Below are positions 54,430 to 64,000 of a stretch of DNA of 64,000 bases, in pieces. The stretch is from Herbaspirillum huttiense. GTDB taxonomy: Bacteria; Pseudomonadota; Gammaproteobacteria; Burkholderiales; Burkholderiaceae_D. Positions within the stretch are counted from its first letter, which is position 1. Each line of letters opens with the position of its first letter. The notes below the pieces were generated by a model. That model was not told the DNA's origin. It worked only from the letters and a program-made list of their open reading frames with translations, and did no database searches. The stretch spans positions 4,030,001 through 4,094,000 of the forward strand of contig NZ_CP037993.1 of assembly GCF_004367745.1 (NCBI RefSeq). The letters are read 5' to 3'. A program made the translations under genes and the position numbers.

Positions 54430-54915
54430 TTATTCTTCTTCGGTGGCCTGGCCGAGTTCTTCCAGCACGATGGACAGGTTGGCCATCTCCACCGCCACGC
54501 GGGCCGCGTCAGCGCCCTTCTCGGCCATGCGGACTTCGGCTTGCTCGTCGTTCTCGGTGGTCAGCACGGCGTTGGCGATGGGCAGGCCGAAATCCAAGCC
54601 GATGCGGGTGATGCCGGCACCGGATTCGTTGGAGACCAGCTCGAAGTGATAGGTCTCGCCACGGATGACGGCACCCAGGGCGATCAGGGCGTCGAACTGT
54701 TCGGTCTCGGCCATCTTCTGCAGCGCCAGGGGGATTTCCAGGGCACCTGGCACGGTCACGTGCAGGATGTCCTCGTCGGCCACGCCGAGGTGCTTCAGCT
54801 CAGCCAGGCAGGCGGCCAGCAGGCCGTGGCAGACGTCTTCGTTGAAGCGCGCCTGGACGATACCGATGCGCAAGCTCTCGCCATTGAAGTCTGGTTCATA
54901 GGTTCCGATGGTCAT
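54430..54915 (-). CDS. ribH: 6,7-dimethyl-8-ribityllumazine synthase
   Basis: A 161-residue riboflavin-pathway enzyme that condenses the pyrimidine with dihydroxybutanone phosphate. [40 protein letters not shown] with the catalytic His, and [14 protein letters not shown] are all intact. It follows the ribB fusion gene by 57 bases and precedes nusB, the classical rib-nusB order. Confidence 0.97.
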   Translation of the reverse strand: MTIGTYEPDFNGESLRIGIVQARFNEDVCHGLLAACLAELKHLGVADEDILHVTVPGALEIPLALQKMAETEQFDALIALGAVIRGETYHFELVSNESGAGITRIGLDFGLPIANAVLTTENDEQAEVRMAEKGADAARVAVEMANLSIVLEELGQATEEE

Positions 54916-54972
54916 GGCTGTTCCTTCTTGATAGGTTGACTTGCGTAATTCTTGATAGCCTGAGCCGGGCGC

Positions 54973-56094
54973 TCACGCACTTTCGCGTGCCTGGTAACCG
55001 GTCACTTCCAGCTGGAAGCCGGTCATCGACGGCATCTTGCGCGGGCTGGCCAGCAGCTTCATCTTGCAGACGCCGAGATCCCTCAGGATCTGCGCGCCGA
55101 TACCATAGGTGCGCAGGTCCATTCGGTCCGCGCGGCTGGGCTTGGCGGCCTCGGGCGTGCCGACCTTGTTGAGTGCGCCGAACTGGTCGAACATCTGCTG
55201 CGCCGATTCTTCACAGTTGAGCAGCACGATCACGCCGGACTCGGCTTCCTGCACCGCCTTCATGGCGGCGGCCAGGTTCCACGAGTGAGTGGTCACGCCG
55301 GCTTCGAGCAGGTCCAGGATGGAGACCGGCTGGTGCACGCGCACCAGGGTTTCGCGGCCGGGCTGGATGTCGCCACGCACCAGCGCCAGGTGCGCACCGC
55401 CCGAGGGGGTGTCGCGGTAGGCGATGGCCTTGAAGCTGCCGTGGGCAGTCTGCATCTCGCGCTCGGCCACGCGCTCGATGATGCTTTCGTTGCGGCTGCG
55501 GTAATGGATCAGGTCGGCGATGGTACCGATCTTCAGTTTGTGTTTTTCGGCGAACTCCAGCAGGTCCGGCAGGCGCGCCATGGTGCCGTCATCCTTCAGG
55601 ATCTCGCAGATCACGGAAGCAGGCGTCAGGCCGGCCATGGCAGTGAGGTCGCAACCGGCTTCGGTGTGGCCGGCGCGCATCAGCACCCCGCCCTTTTGTG
55701 CGCGCAGCGGGAAGATGTGGCCCGGCTGCACCAGATCCGACGGCTTGGCGCCCTTGGAGGCGGCTACCTGGATGGTGCGCGCGCGGTCGGCGGCGGAGAT
55801 GCCGGTAGTCACGCCTTCCGCAGCCTCGATGGAGACGGTGAAATTGGTGCCGTAGGGCGTGCCGTTGCGGGTGGCCATCAGCGGCAGGTCGAGCTGGTCC
55901 ACGTGCTCTTCGGTCAGCGTCAGGCAGACCAGGCCACGCGCATGCGTGACCATGAAATTGATGGCTTCGGGCGTGACGAAGTCGGTGGCCAGCACCAGGT
56001 CTCCTTCGTTTTCGCGGTCTTCTTCATCGACCAGAATCACCATGCGGCCGGCACGGAGTTCGGCGACGATTTCTTCGGTTGTAGCAAGTGGCAT
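54973..56094 (-). CDS. ribB: 3,4-dihydroxy-2-butanone-4-phosphate synthase fused to a degenerate RibA domain
   Basis: A 373-residue fusion. Residues 1 to about 205 are a complete RibB domain with DEEDRENEGDLV, THARGLVCL, HTEAGCDLTAMAG and ICEIL, making dihydroxybutanone phosphate from ribulose-5-phosphate. The second half resembles GTP cyclohydrolase II (HLALVRGDI, DLRTYGIGAQILRDLGV). However, the zinc cysteine loop is replaced by VRVHQPVSILDLLEAGVTTH: no Cys triad remains, so cyclohydrolase activity is unlikely. A separate RibA must exist elsewhere. The start is the ATG of MPLATTEE. No FMN riboswitch is visible in the 94-base gap upstream. Confidence 0.93.
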   Translation of the reverse strand: MPLATTEEIVAELRAGRMVILVDEEDRENEGDLVLATDFVTPEAINFMVTHARGLVCLTLTEEHVDQLDLPLMATRNGTPYGTNFTVSIEAAEGVTTGISAADRARTIQVAASKGAKPSDLVQPGHIFPLRAQKGGVLMRAGHTEAGCDLTAMAGLTPASVICEILKDDGTMARLPDLLEFAEKHKLKIGTIADLIHYRSRNESIIERVAEREMQTAHGSFKAIAYRDTPSGGAHLALVRGDIQPGRETLVRVHQPVSILDLLEAGVTTHSWNLAAAMKAVQEAESGVIVLLNCEESAQQMFDQFGALNKVGTPEAAKPSRADRMDLRTYGIGAQILRDLGVCKMKLLASPRKMPSMTGFQLEVTGYQARESA

Positions 56095-56187
56095 GTTCGC
56101 GCTCTTTTCCCAATTGGAACCCGCTATTTTAAAGGATTGCGGGCCTCTTCCGCTGGCCAATTACGCCAATCCGGCGATTCAGGCCAT

Positions 56188-57210
<1,023 letters not shown>

Positions 57211-57597
57211 AAACTGACGAAATGCTTCATTCAAGGTTCTGGGATGCGCACCGGAAAGCGGATGGCAGGTGGCTGTACGGCGCAGGAGACGAAGGAAGGT
57301 TCACATCCCCCTCCTGGCGCCCCGGATCAGCCGCAGCGGCAAATAGAAAGCCCGCAAGGCTTGCGCATTGCGGGCTGGTGTCCCCTCTATCCTCTTCGAG
57401 ATAGGATTTTTCGTACAACGGACACGATTCTGCACCACAATCCGGCAGCCGTCATTTCGCAATGCACAAAAACAGCGCATCACAAACTATTTTGGACAAA
57501 CGTTCATCTCACACACCGGTGAACGGAAGCAAATAGCTTCATTCCCCCCGCCCGGCAGGCCTGACACCCACAGCAGCAAGCCTTCGCGCCGAACGGC

Positions 57598-57630
57598 AAA
57601 AAAAAAGCCCACAACCGAAGTTGCGGGCTT
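57598..57630 (-). terminator. Rho-independent terminator downstream of typA
   Basis: AAGCCC-A-CAAC, CGAA loop, GTTG-C-GGGCTT, with one mismatch. Nine A on the + side (57598-57606) give a T-run on the minus strand. It lies about 190 bases past the typA stop. Confidence 0.8.
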
Positions 57631-57779
57631 GAATCCAATTCTTTAGGAGGAAATTGGAGGAGACAGATGTAACTATATGGCAGTGCATCATGACTGTCTG
57701 CTTTTTTATGCTGATATCAGTTATTCACAAACCAGATATCATCACCAGCCCAGCCTGCCATTTCCCGCTCCCCACTACA

Positions 57780-57801
57780 GGCAGTCCATTCACGGACTGC
57801 C
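57780..57801 (-). repeat. Hairpin directly after typA
   Basis: GGCAGTCC/GGACTGCC, eight perfect pairs around ATTCAC, 17 bases after the typA stop. No T-run; it may protect the mRNA end. Confidence 0.5.
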
Positions 57802-57817
57802 CTTCCCTGCTACCGAA

Positions 57818-59659
<1,842 letters not shown>

Positions 59660-59699
59660 GGTGAATGTGGTTGGGAATGCCGAATCTCGGGAGGCGCGC

Positions 59700-59705
59700 A
59701 TTATA
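59700..59705 (-). promoter_or_regulatory. Candidate -10 box of typA
   Basis: TATAAT on the minus strand, giving a leader of about 34 nt. The -35 is weak. Confidence 0.5.
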
Positions 59706-59754
59706 GCATGTTGCGACGCATGAACTTTGGAAAAACCTGTGTTATCAACGGCTT

Positions 59755-59797
59755 GCCGAGCCTTGCGGGCTACCCCGCAAGGCTCGGCTGCGAGCCG
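59755..59797. repeat. Perfect 15-bp hairpin between truB and typA
   Basis: GCCGAGCCTTGCGGG (59755-59769) and CCCGCAAGGCTCGGC (59774-59788) pair completely around CTAC. A second, overlapping hairpin CGGCT/AGCCG (59785-59797) would compete with it. No T-run follows on the minus strand. Confidence 0.8.
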
Positions 59798-59814
59798 TTT
59801 GACGCTATCTGTCC

Positions 59815-60819
59815 TCAGGCGGTGGACACCAGCCTTTCGGGGGCCAGGATGGCGTATTCCTGCAACAGTCCGGTGCCCAGCAAGGCGGCGTCCGAACTGC
59901 GATAGACGCGCACGCGGCCGGTCTGCTCCGGCACCGCCACGCCTTCCTTGCCCAGCGGCAAGCGCTGGCCGTGCAGGAAGCGGCGCGCCAGTTCATCGCT
60001 GAGCTGCACCGCCGGGAAGCTGCGCAAGAGGCCGTCCACCGGCAGCAGCAAGGCCTTGCGGGCCTCCAGCTCAGCGGCGGCGTCGAAGGTCTCCAGCGTG
60101 ACTGCGCCATCGAGCGTGAGAGCGCCGACTCCAGTGCGTCTCAGGGCATTGAGGTGCGCCCCACAGCCCAGTACTTCGCCAATATCTTCACCCAGCACGC
60201 GGATATATGTCCCTTTGCTGCAAGTGACGCGGATGCGCAGCATGGGGGCTTGATAGTCCAGCAGTTCCAGGGCGTGGATGGTGACGTTACGGGCTTCGCG
60301 CTCCAGCGTGATGCCGGCGCGCGCATATTCGTACAAGGGCTTGCCGTCGCGCTTCAAGGCGGAGTGCATGGGCGGCACCTGGCTGATGGGGCCACGGAAC
60401 TGCGCCAGCGCCGCTTCGATCTGCGACAAGCTGACCTCAACGGCGCGCTCGCTGAGGACCTGGCCTTCGGTGTCGCCGGTATCGGTGCGCACACCCAGGT
60501 GGACCAGGGCCTCGTAAGTCTTGTCGGCTTCCAGCAAGTCCTGCGAGAACTTGGTGGCTTCGCCGAAGCACAGCGGCAACAGCCCGGTGGCGAACGGATC
60601 CAGGGTGCCGGTGTGTCCCGCCTTGGGCGCATTGAGCATGCGCTTGGCGCGGATCAGGGCGTCGTTGGAGGACAAGCCGACCGGCTTGTCCAGCAACAGC
60701 ACGCCATGCACCGGCACGCGCGGGGGGCGCGGCGTGCGGGCCTGCTGGCCGCGCTTGGCGCGCGGCTGCTGCGGTTCAGGGAAAGCGGAACCAATGTCCG
60801 CCATCGTATCGTCGGCCAT
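59815..60819 (-). CDS. truB: tRNA pseudouridine-55 synthase
   Basis: A 334-residue enzyme that makes pseudouridine 55 in the T-loop of tRNAs. GVLLLDKPVGLSSNDAL and GHTGTLDPFATGLLPLCFGEATKF, with the catalytic Asp in TLDPFATG, are diagnostic. KGTYIRVLGEDIGEVLG and the C-terminal PUA-like region are present. The N-terminal 35 residues are a basic extension (PRAKRGQQARTPRPPR). The start could also be the ATG five codons later; no ribosome site decides it. It lies 99 bases after rbfA in the infB-rbfA-truB order. Confidence 0.95.
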   Translation of the reverse strand: MADDTMADIGSAFPEPQQPRAKRGQQARTPRPPRVPVHGVLLLDKPVGLSSNDALIRAKRMLNAPKAGHTGTLDPFATGLLPLCFGEATKFSQDLLEADKTYEALVHLGVRTDTGDTEGQVLSERAVEVSLSQIEAALAQFRGPISQVPPMHSALKRDGKPLYEYARAGITLEREARNVTIHALELLDYQAPMLRIRVTCSKGTYIRVLGEDIGEVLGCGAHLNALRRTGVGALTLDGAVTLETFDAAAELEARKALLLPVDGLLRSFPAVQLSDELARRFLHGQRLPLGKEGVAVPEQTGRVRVYRSSDAALLGTGLLQEYAILAPERLVSTA

Positions 60820-60918
60820 GAAATGCAAGACCGGCCCACGCCCCGCTGAAGGGAAACGCAGACCGGCGTGAAAAGTGTGAAGAAAACTGCAATGCAACGG
60901 GAAAAGAACCGCCCGTCA

Positions 60919-61311
60919 TCAAGCCTCGTCGTCCGAATCCTTGGCGCGGGTGGCGTTGGCTTCGTCGATCAGGCGCGACATTTCAATGCCGCGTGCGGTC
61001 GAGTTGTCGTGCACGAAATGCAGTTCCGGCAGGGTGTGGATGGTCAGCCTGCGGCCCAGCTGGGTACGCAGGTAACCGCCCGCCTTGCGCAGGCCGGCCA
61101 GGGTATTCTTGATCGCCTCCGGGTTGTCCACCAGCGTGGTGAAGAAGACCTTGGCGTGCGCGTAGTCCGGGGTGACCTGCACTTCGGTAATGGTGATCAT
61201 GCCCACCCGCGGATCCTTCAGCTCGAAGGCGATCAACTCCGACAGGTCCCGCTGGATCTGGTCGGCGACGCGCAAGCCGCGTCCGGGAATGGATTTGCTG
61301 TGTTTTGCCAT
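60919..61311 (-). CDS. rbfA: 30S ribosome-binding factor A
   Basis: A 130-residue KH-fold protein that binds 16S rRNA helix 1 during 30S maturation. [44 protein letters not shown] and the C-terminal [21 protein letters not shown] are typical. Slightly longer than E. coli RbfA-core but in the normal range. Between infB and truB. Confidence 0.97.
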   Translation of the reverse strand: MAKHSKSIPGRGLRVADQIQRDLSELIAFELKDPRVGMITITEVQVTPDYAHAKVFFTTLVDNPEAIKNTLAGLRKAGGYLRTQLGRRLTIHTLPELHFVHDNSTARGIEMSRLIDEANATRAKDSDDEA

Positions 61312-61384
61312 GCTTTAAAAAAACAATCCGCCGAGGGCGTGGCGGGAGGATTCCCGCGTTGCTGCGACGGATCTTGCCAGTGAA

Positions 61385-61412
61385 GCCGGCGCATCGCGAA
61401 CGATACGCCGGC
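61385..61412 (-). repeat. Hairpin between infB and rbfA
   Basis: GCCGGCG-C-ATCG and CGAT-A-CGCCGGC around CGAA, directly after the infB stop. No T-run, so it is more likely an mRNA stability or processing element than a terminator. Confidence 0.6.
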
Positions 61413-61420
61413 GTATTGCA

Positions 61421-64000
61421 TTACAGGGTACGGGCGACTTCCTGGACTTCGAAGATTTCGAGCTGATCGCCCACTTCGATGTCGTTGTAGCCCTTGAGCG
61501 AAAGACCGCACTCGAAGCCCGACTTGACTTCCTTGACGTCGTCCTTGAAGCGCTTGAGCGAATCCAGTTCGCCGGTCCACACCACCACGTTGTTGCGCAG
61601 CAGGCGCACTTGCGAGCCACGCTTGACCAGGCCTTCGAGCACGTAGCAGCCGGCGATCGAGCCAACCTTGCTGACCACGAACACCTGGCGGATTTCCACC
61701 AGGCCCAGCGCCTGTTCGCGCTTTTCCGGGGACAGCATGCCCGACATCGCGGCCTTCACCTCGTCCACCGCATCATAGATGATGTTGTAGTAACGGATGT
61801 CCACGCCAGCGGCTTCGGCCAGCTTGCGCGCCGAGGCATCGGCACGGGTGTTGAAGCCGATGATGACAGCCTTCGAAGCGACGGCCAGGTTGACGTCGTT
61901 TTCGCTGATGCCACCCACTGCAGCGTGCACCACCTGGACGCGCACTTCGGCGGTCGACAGTTTCTGCAGCGACTGCACCAGGGCTTCCTGAGAACCTTGC
62001 ACGTCGGTCTTGATGATCATCGGCAGGTTCTTGACCTCGCCTTCGGTCATCTGGTCGAACATGTTTTCCAGCTTGGCGGCCTGTTGCTTGGCCAGCTTCA
62101 CGTCGCGGAACTTGCCCTGGCGGAACAGGCCGATTTCGCGCGCCTTGCGCTCGTCGGTCATGACCACCACTTCCTCACCGGCGGAGGGCACTTCGGTCAG
62201 GCCCTGAATTTCCACCGGCAGGGACGGGCCTGCCTCGGCGATGTTCTTGCCGTTTTCGTCCAGCATCGCACGCACACGGCCGTAGGCCGAACCGGCCAGC
62301 ACGACGTCGCCGCGCTTCAGGGTACCGGACTGCACCAGGATCGTGGCGACCGGGCCGCGGCCCTTGTCCAGCTTGGCTTCGATCACCAGGCCACGGGCCG
62401 GCACGTCCACCGGCGCCTTCAGTTCCAGCACTTCGGCTTGCAGCAGGACGTTTTCCAGCAGCGAGTCGATGCCTTCGCCGGTCTTGGCGGAGACGGGGAT
62501 GAACGGGGCATCGCCACCGTATTCTTCCGGCACCACTTCTTCGGCGATCAGTTCCTGCTTGACGCGGTCGGGATTGGCACCCGGCTTGTCGATCTTGTTG
62601 ATGGCCACCACCAGCGGTACACCGCCGGCCTTGGCGTGGGCGATCGCTTCCTTGGTCTGGGGCATGACGCCGTCGTCGGCAGCCACCACCAGAATCACGA
62701 TGTCGGTGGCCTTGGCACCACGGGCACGCATGGCGGTGAACGCCTCGTGGCCCGGGGTATCCAGGAAGGTGATCATGCCGCGCGGGGTTTCCACGTGGTA
62801 GGCACCAATGTGCTGGGTAATGCCACCGGCTTCACCCGAGGCCACCTTGGTGCGGCGGATGTAGTCCAGCAGCGAGGTCTTGCCGTGGTCGACGTGACCC
62901 ATGACGGTGACCACCGGTGCGCGCGGGGTGGCTTCGGCGTCGGCGTGTTCTTCGCCTTCGACCAGCAGCGCTTCCGGATCGTCCAGCTTGGCGGCGTGGG
63001 CGCGGTGGCCCATTTCTTCCACCACGATCATTGCGGTTTCCTGATCCAGCACCTGGTTGATGGTGACCATCTGGCCCAGCTTCATCAGATGCTTGATGAC
63101 TTCGGAGGCCTTGACCGCCATCTTGTGGGCCACTTCGGCCACGGTGATGGTTTCGGGCACGTAGACATCGTGCACCACCGCTTCGGTGGGCACCTGGAAG
63201 TTGCTTTCACGCTGGTCATCGCCATGCGAGTGACGACGGCCCTTGGGGCCGGCACGCCAGCCGTCACGGCCGCCACCACCGGTGGCGCCACGCGACTTCA
63301 TGCCGCCGGCACCACGCTTCTTGGCATCATCCTGCCAGGTGGAGGAGACATTGGCCGACTTGATCGACTTCTTGTCTGCCGCCACGGCGGGCTTCTTGTC
63401 ATCCTTCTTTTCACCCGGCTTGGCCGCGGTGGCCGGCTTGTGCAGCGTGCCTTCCGAAGTCTTGGCCGGGGCCGGTGCAGGTTCCGGTGCCTTGATAACG
63501 CGACGCGGCGCATTCATCATGGCCTTGATCTGGGCCACTTCGTCTTCCACGGCCTTGCGCGCACGGTCAGCGGCGGCGGCACGGTCAGCGGCTTCCTTGG
63601 CGGCAGCTTCTGCCTTTTTCTTCGCTTCTTCAGCAGCAGCGCGCTTCTTTTCTTCCGCAGCCGGATCCACGGCGGGGGCCGGTGCGGCAGCCGCAGCGGG
63701 CGCCTTCGCGCTGGCCGCAGCAGCAGCCTTGGCCTTCTCGGCTTCGGCCGCCGCAGCGGCGGCTTCAGCAGCCTGGCGCTTGGCTTCGGCTTCGGCTTCT
63801 TCGCGGGCACGTTGCTGTTCCAGCTCGGCAGCCTTGGCCTGGGCGGCGCGTTCGGCCTCCAGCTGGGCCAGACGTTCTTGCTGGGCCTTCAGTTCAGCCT
63901 GACGGCGAGCCTCTTCCTGCTCACGTTCCTGCGCTTCGATGGCCGGGTCGCGCTGAGGGGCCGCAGCACGCGCTGCGGACTCGTCGGCACCGGGCTCGTC
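61421..64000 (-). CDS. infB: Translation initiation factor IF-2 (5' end beyond the window)
   Basis: 859 residues are visible; the frame is open to the right edge, so the true start lies outside. Near the edge is a long Ala/Glu/Lys/Gln-rich coiled-coil N-domain (for example [20 protein letters not shown]). A basic Lys/Arg/Gly-rich linker ([20 protein letters not shown]) follows, then the G domain with [27 protein letters not shown] and NKIDKP. Domains II, III and the C-terminal fMet-tRNA-binding domain end with [22 protein letters not shown]. It brings initiator tRNA to the 30S subunit. First visible gene of infB-rbfA-truB. Confidence 0.97.
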   Translation of the reverse strand, partial: DEPGADESAARAAAPQRDPAIEAQEREQEEARRQAELKAQQERLAQLEAERAAQAKAAELEQQRAREEAEAEAKRQAAEAAAAAAEAEKAKAAAAASAKAPAAAAAPAPAVDPAAEEKKRAAAEEAKKKAEAAAKEAADRAAAADRARKAVEDEVAQIKAMMNAPRRVIKAPEPAPAPAKTSEGTLHKPATAAKPGEKKDDKKPAVAADKKSIKSANVSSTWQDDAKKRGAGGMKSRGATGGGGRDGWRAGPKGRRHSHGDDQRESNFQVPTEAVVHDVYVPETITVAEVAHKMAVKASEVIKHLMKLGQMVTINQVLDQETAMIVVEEMGHRAHAAKLDDPEALLVEGEEHADAEATPRAPVVTVMGHVDHGKTSLLDYIRRTKVASGEAGGITQHIGAYHVETPRGMITFLDTPGHEAFTAMRARGAKATDIVILVVAADDGVMPQTKEAIAHAKAGGVPLVVAINKIDKPGANPDRVKQELIAEEVVPEEYGGDAPFIPVSAKTGEGIDSLLENVLLQAEVLELKAPVDVPARGLVIEAKLDKGRGPVATILVQSGTLKRGDVVLAGSAYGRVRAMLDENGKNIAEAGPSLPVEIQGLTEVPSAGEEVVVMTDERKAREIGLFRQGKFRDVKLAKQQAAKLENMFDQMTEGEVKNLPMIIKTDVQGSQEALVQSLQKLSTAEVRVQVVHAAVGGISENDVNLAVASKAVIIGFNTRADASARKLAEAAGVDIRYYNIIYDAVDEVKAAMSGMLSPEKREQALGLVEIRQVFVVSKVGSIAGCYVLEGLVKRGSQVRLLRNNVVVWTGELDSLKRFKDDVKEVKSGFECGLSLKGYNDIEVGDQLEIFEVQEVARTL

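Larger units (their letters stand above)
57211..57817. other. Gene-free interval between dusA and typA
   Basis: About 600 bases without a credible gene. It holds the dusA promoter (left), a GCCCGCAA/TTGCGGGC hairpin at 57351-57376 with a weak minus-strand T-run, a terminator at 57598-57630, and a GGCAGTCC/GGACTGCC hairpin at 57780-57801 just after the typA stop. A small RNA ending at one of these hairpins is possible. Confidence 0.5.

Noticed and set aside
56095..56187. FMN riboswitch before ribB
   Set aside because: The gap to dusA is only 93 bases and lacks the conserved FMN-element sequence.

Overview
The window reads as a 64 kb stretch of core chromosome from a high-GC betaproteobacterium of the Burkholderiales. 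It is most likely an Oxalobacteraceae member close to Herbaspirillum. The evidence is gene order and protein style: yebC-purD-hemF-nadD-rsfS-rlmH-maf-rng, infB-rbfA-truB-typA, ribB-ribH-nusB, dnaE, ubiD and a glk/SRP RNA region. The genus is an inference from memory of these families; no database search was possible. I saw no insertion sequence, prophage, CRISPR array, rRNA or tRNA.

Layout. 0.1-7.3 kb holds a chemoreceptor, a solute-binding protein, a small secreted Gln-rich protein, a RarD-like permease and a membrane diguanylate cyclase. 7.4-18.5 kb holds fbp, pepN, a DUF4136 lipoprotein, two EamA permeases, a Leu/Ile/Val-type binding protein, a quinone oxidoreductase followed by a 56-residue membrane protein, and a HerA-like ATPase. 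18.7-26.9 kb is a + strand housekeeping run (yebC, purD, mscS, hemF, nadD, rsfS, rlmH, maf, rng); from hemF to rng most genes overlap by 1-4 bases. 27.2-35.2 kb is a cell-surface glycan cluster: O-antigen ligase-like and DUF5672 genes on +, meeting GT25, msbA, GT9-like, GT8 and a second GT9-like gene on -. 35.3-49.1 kb holds dnaE, trhO, wrbA, pirin with a divergent LysR gene, gluQ, rhlE, an FAH-family hydrolase, a TPR-glycosyltransferase and glk. 49.2-57.2 kb holds the SRP RNA gene (-), ubiD, a lytic transglycosylase behind a roughly 295-nt leader, an aminotransferase, nusB, ribH, a RibB fusion with a degenerate RibA domain, and dusA. 57.8-64 kb holds typA, truB, rbfA and infB, the last running off the right edge.

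How the genes work together. Three groups serve translation: infB/rbfA/truB/typA; rsfS/rlmH/rng; and gluQ/trhO/dusA for tRNA modification. ribB and ribH make riboflavin precursors. hemF, purD, nadD and ubiD make cofactors or purines. The 27-35 kb cluster probably builds, flips and ligates LPS sugars.

The least explained items are: the structured leader before the lytic transglycosylase, the histone-H1-like tail on RsfS, the duplicated GT9-like pair around a GT8 gene, the degenerate RibA domain, a dyad between pirin and its LysR neighbour, and several long perfect hairpins in gene-free gaps.
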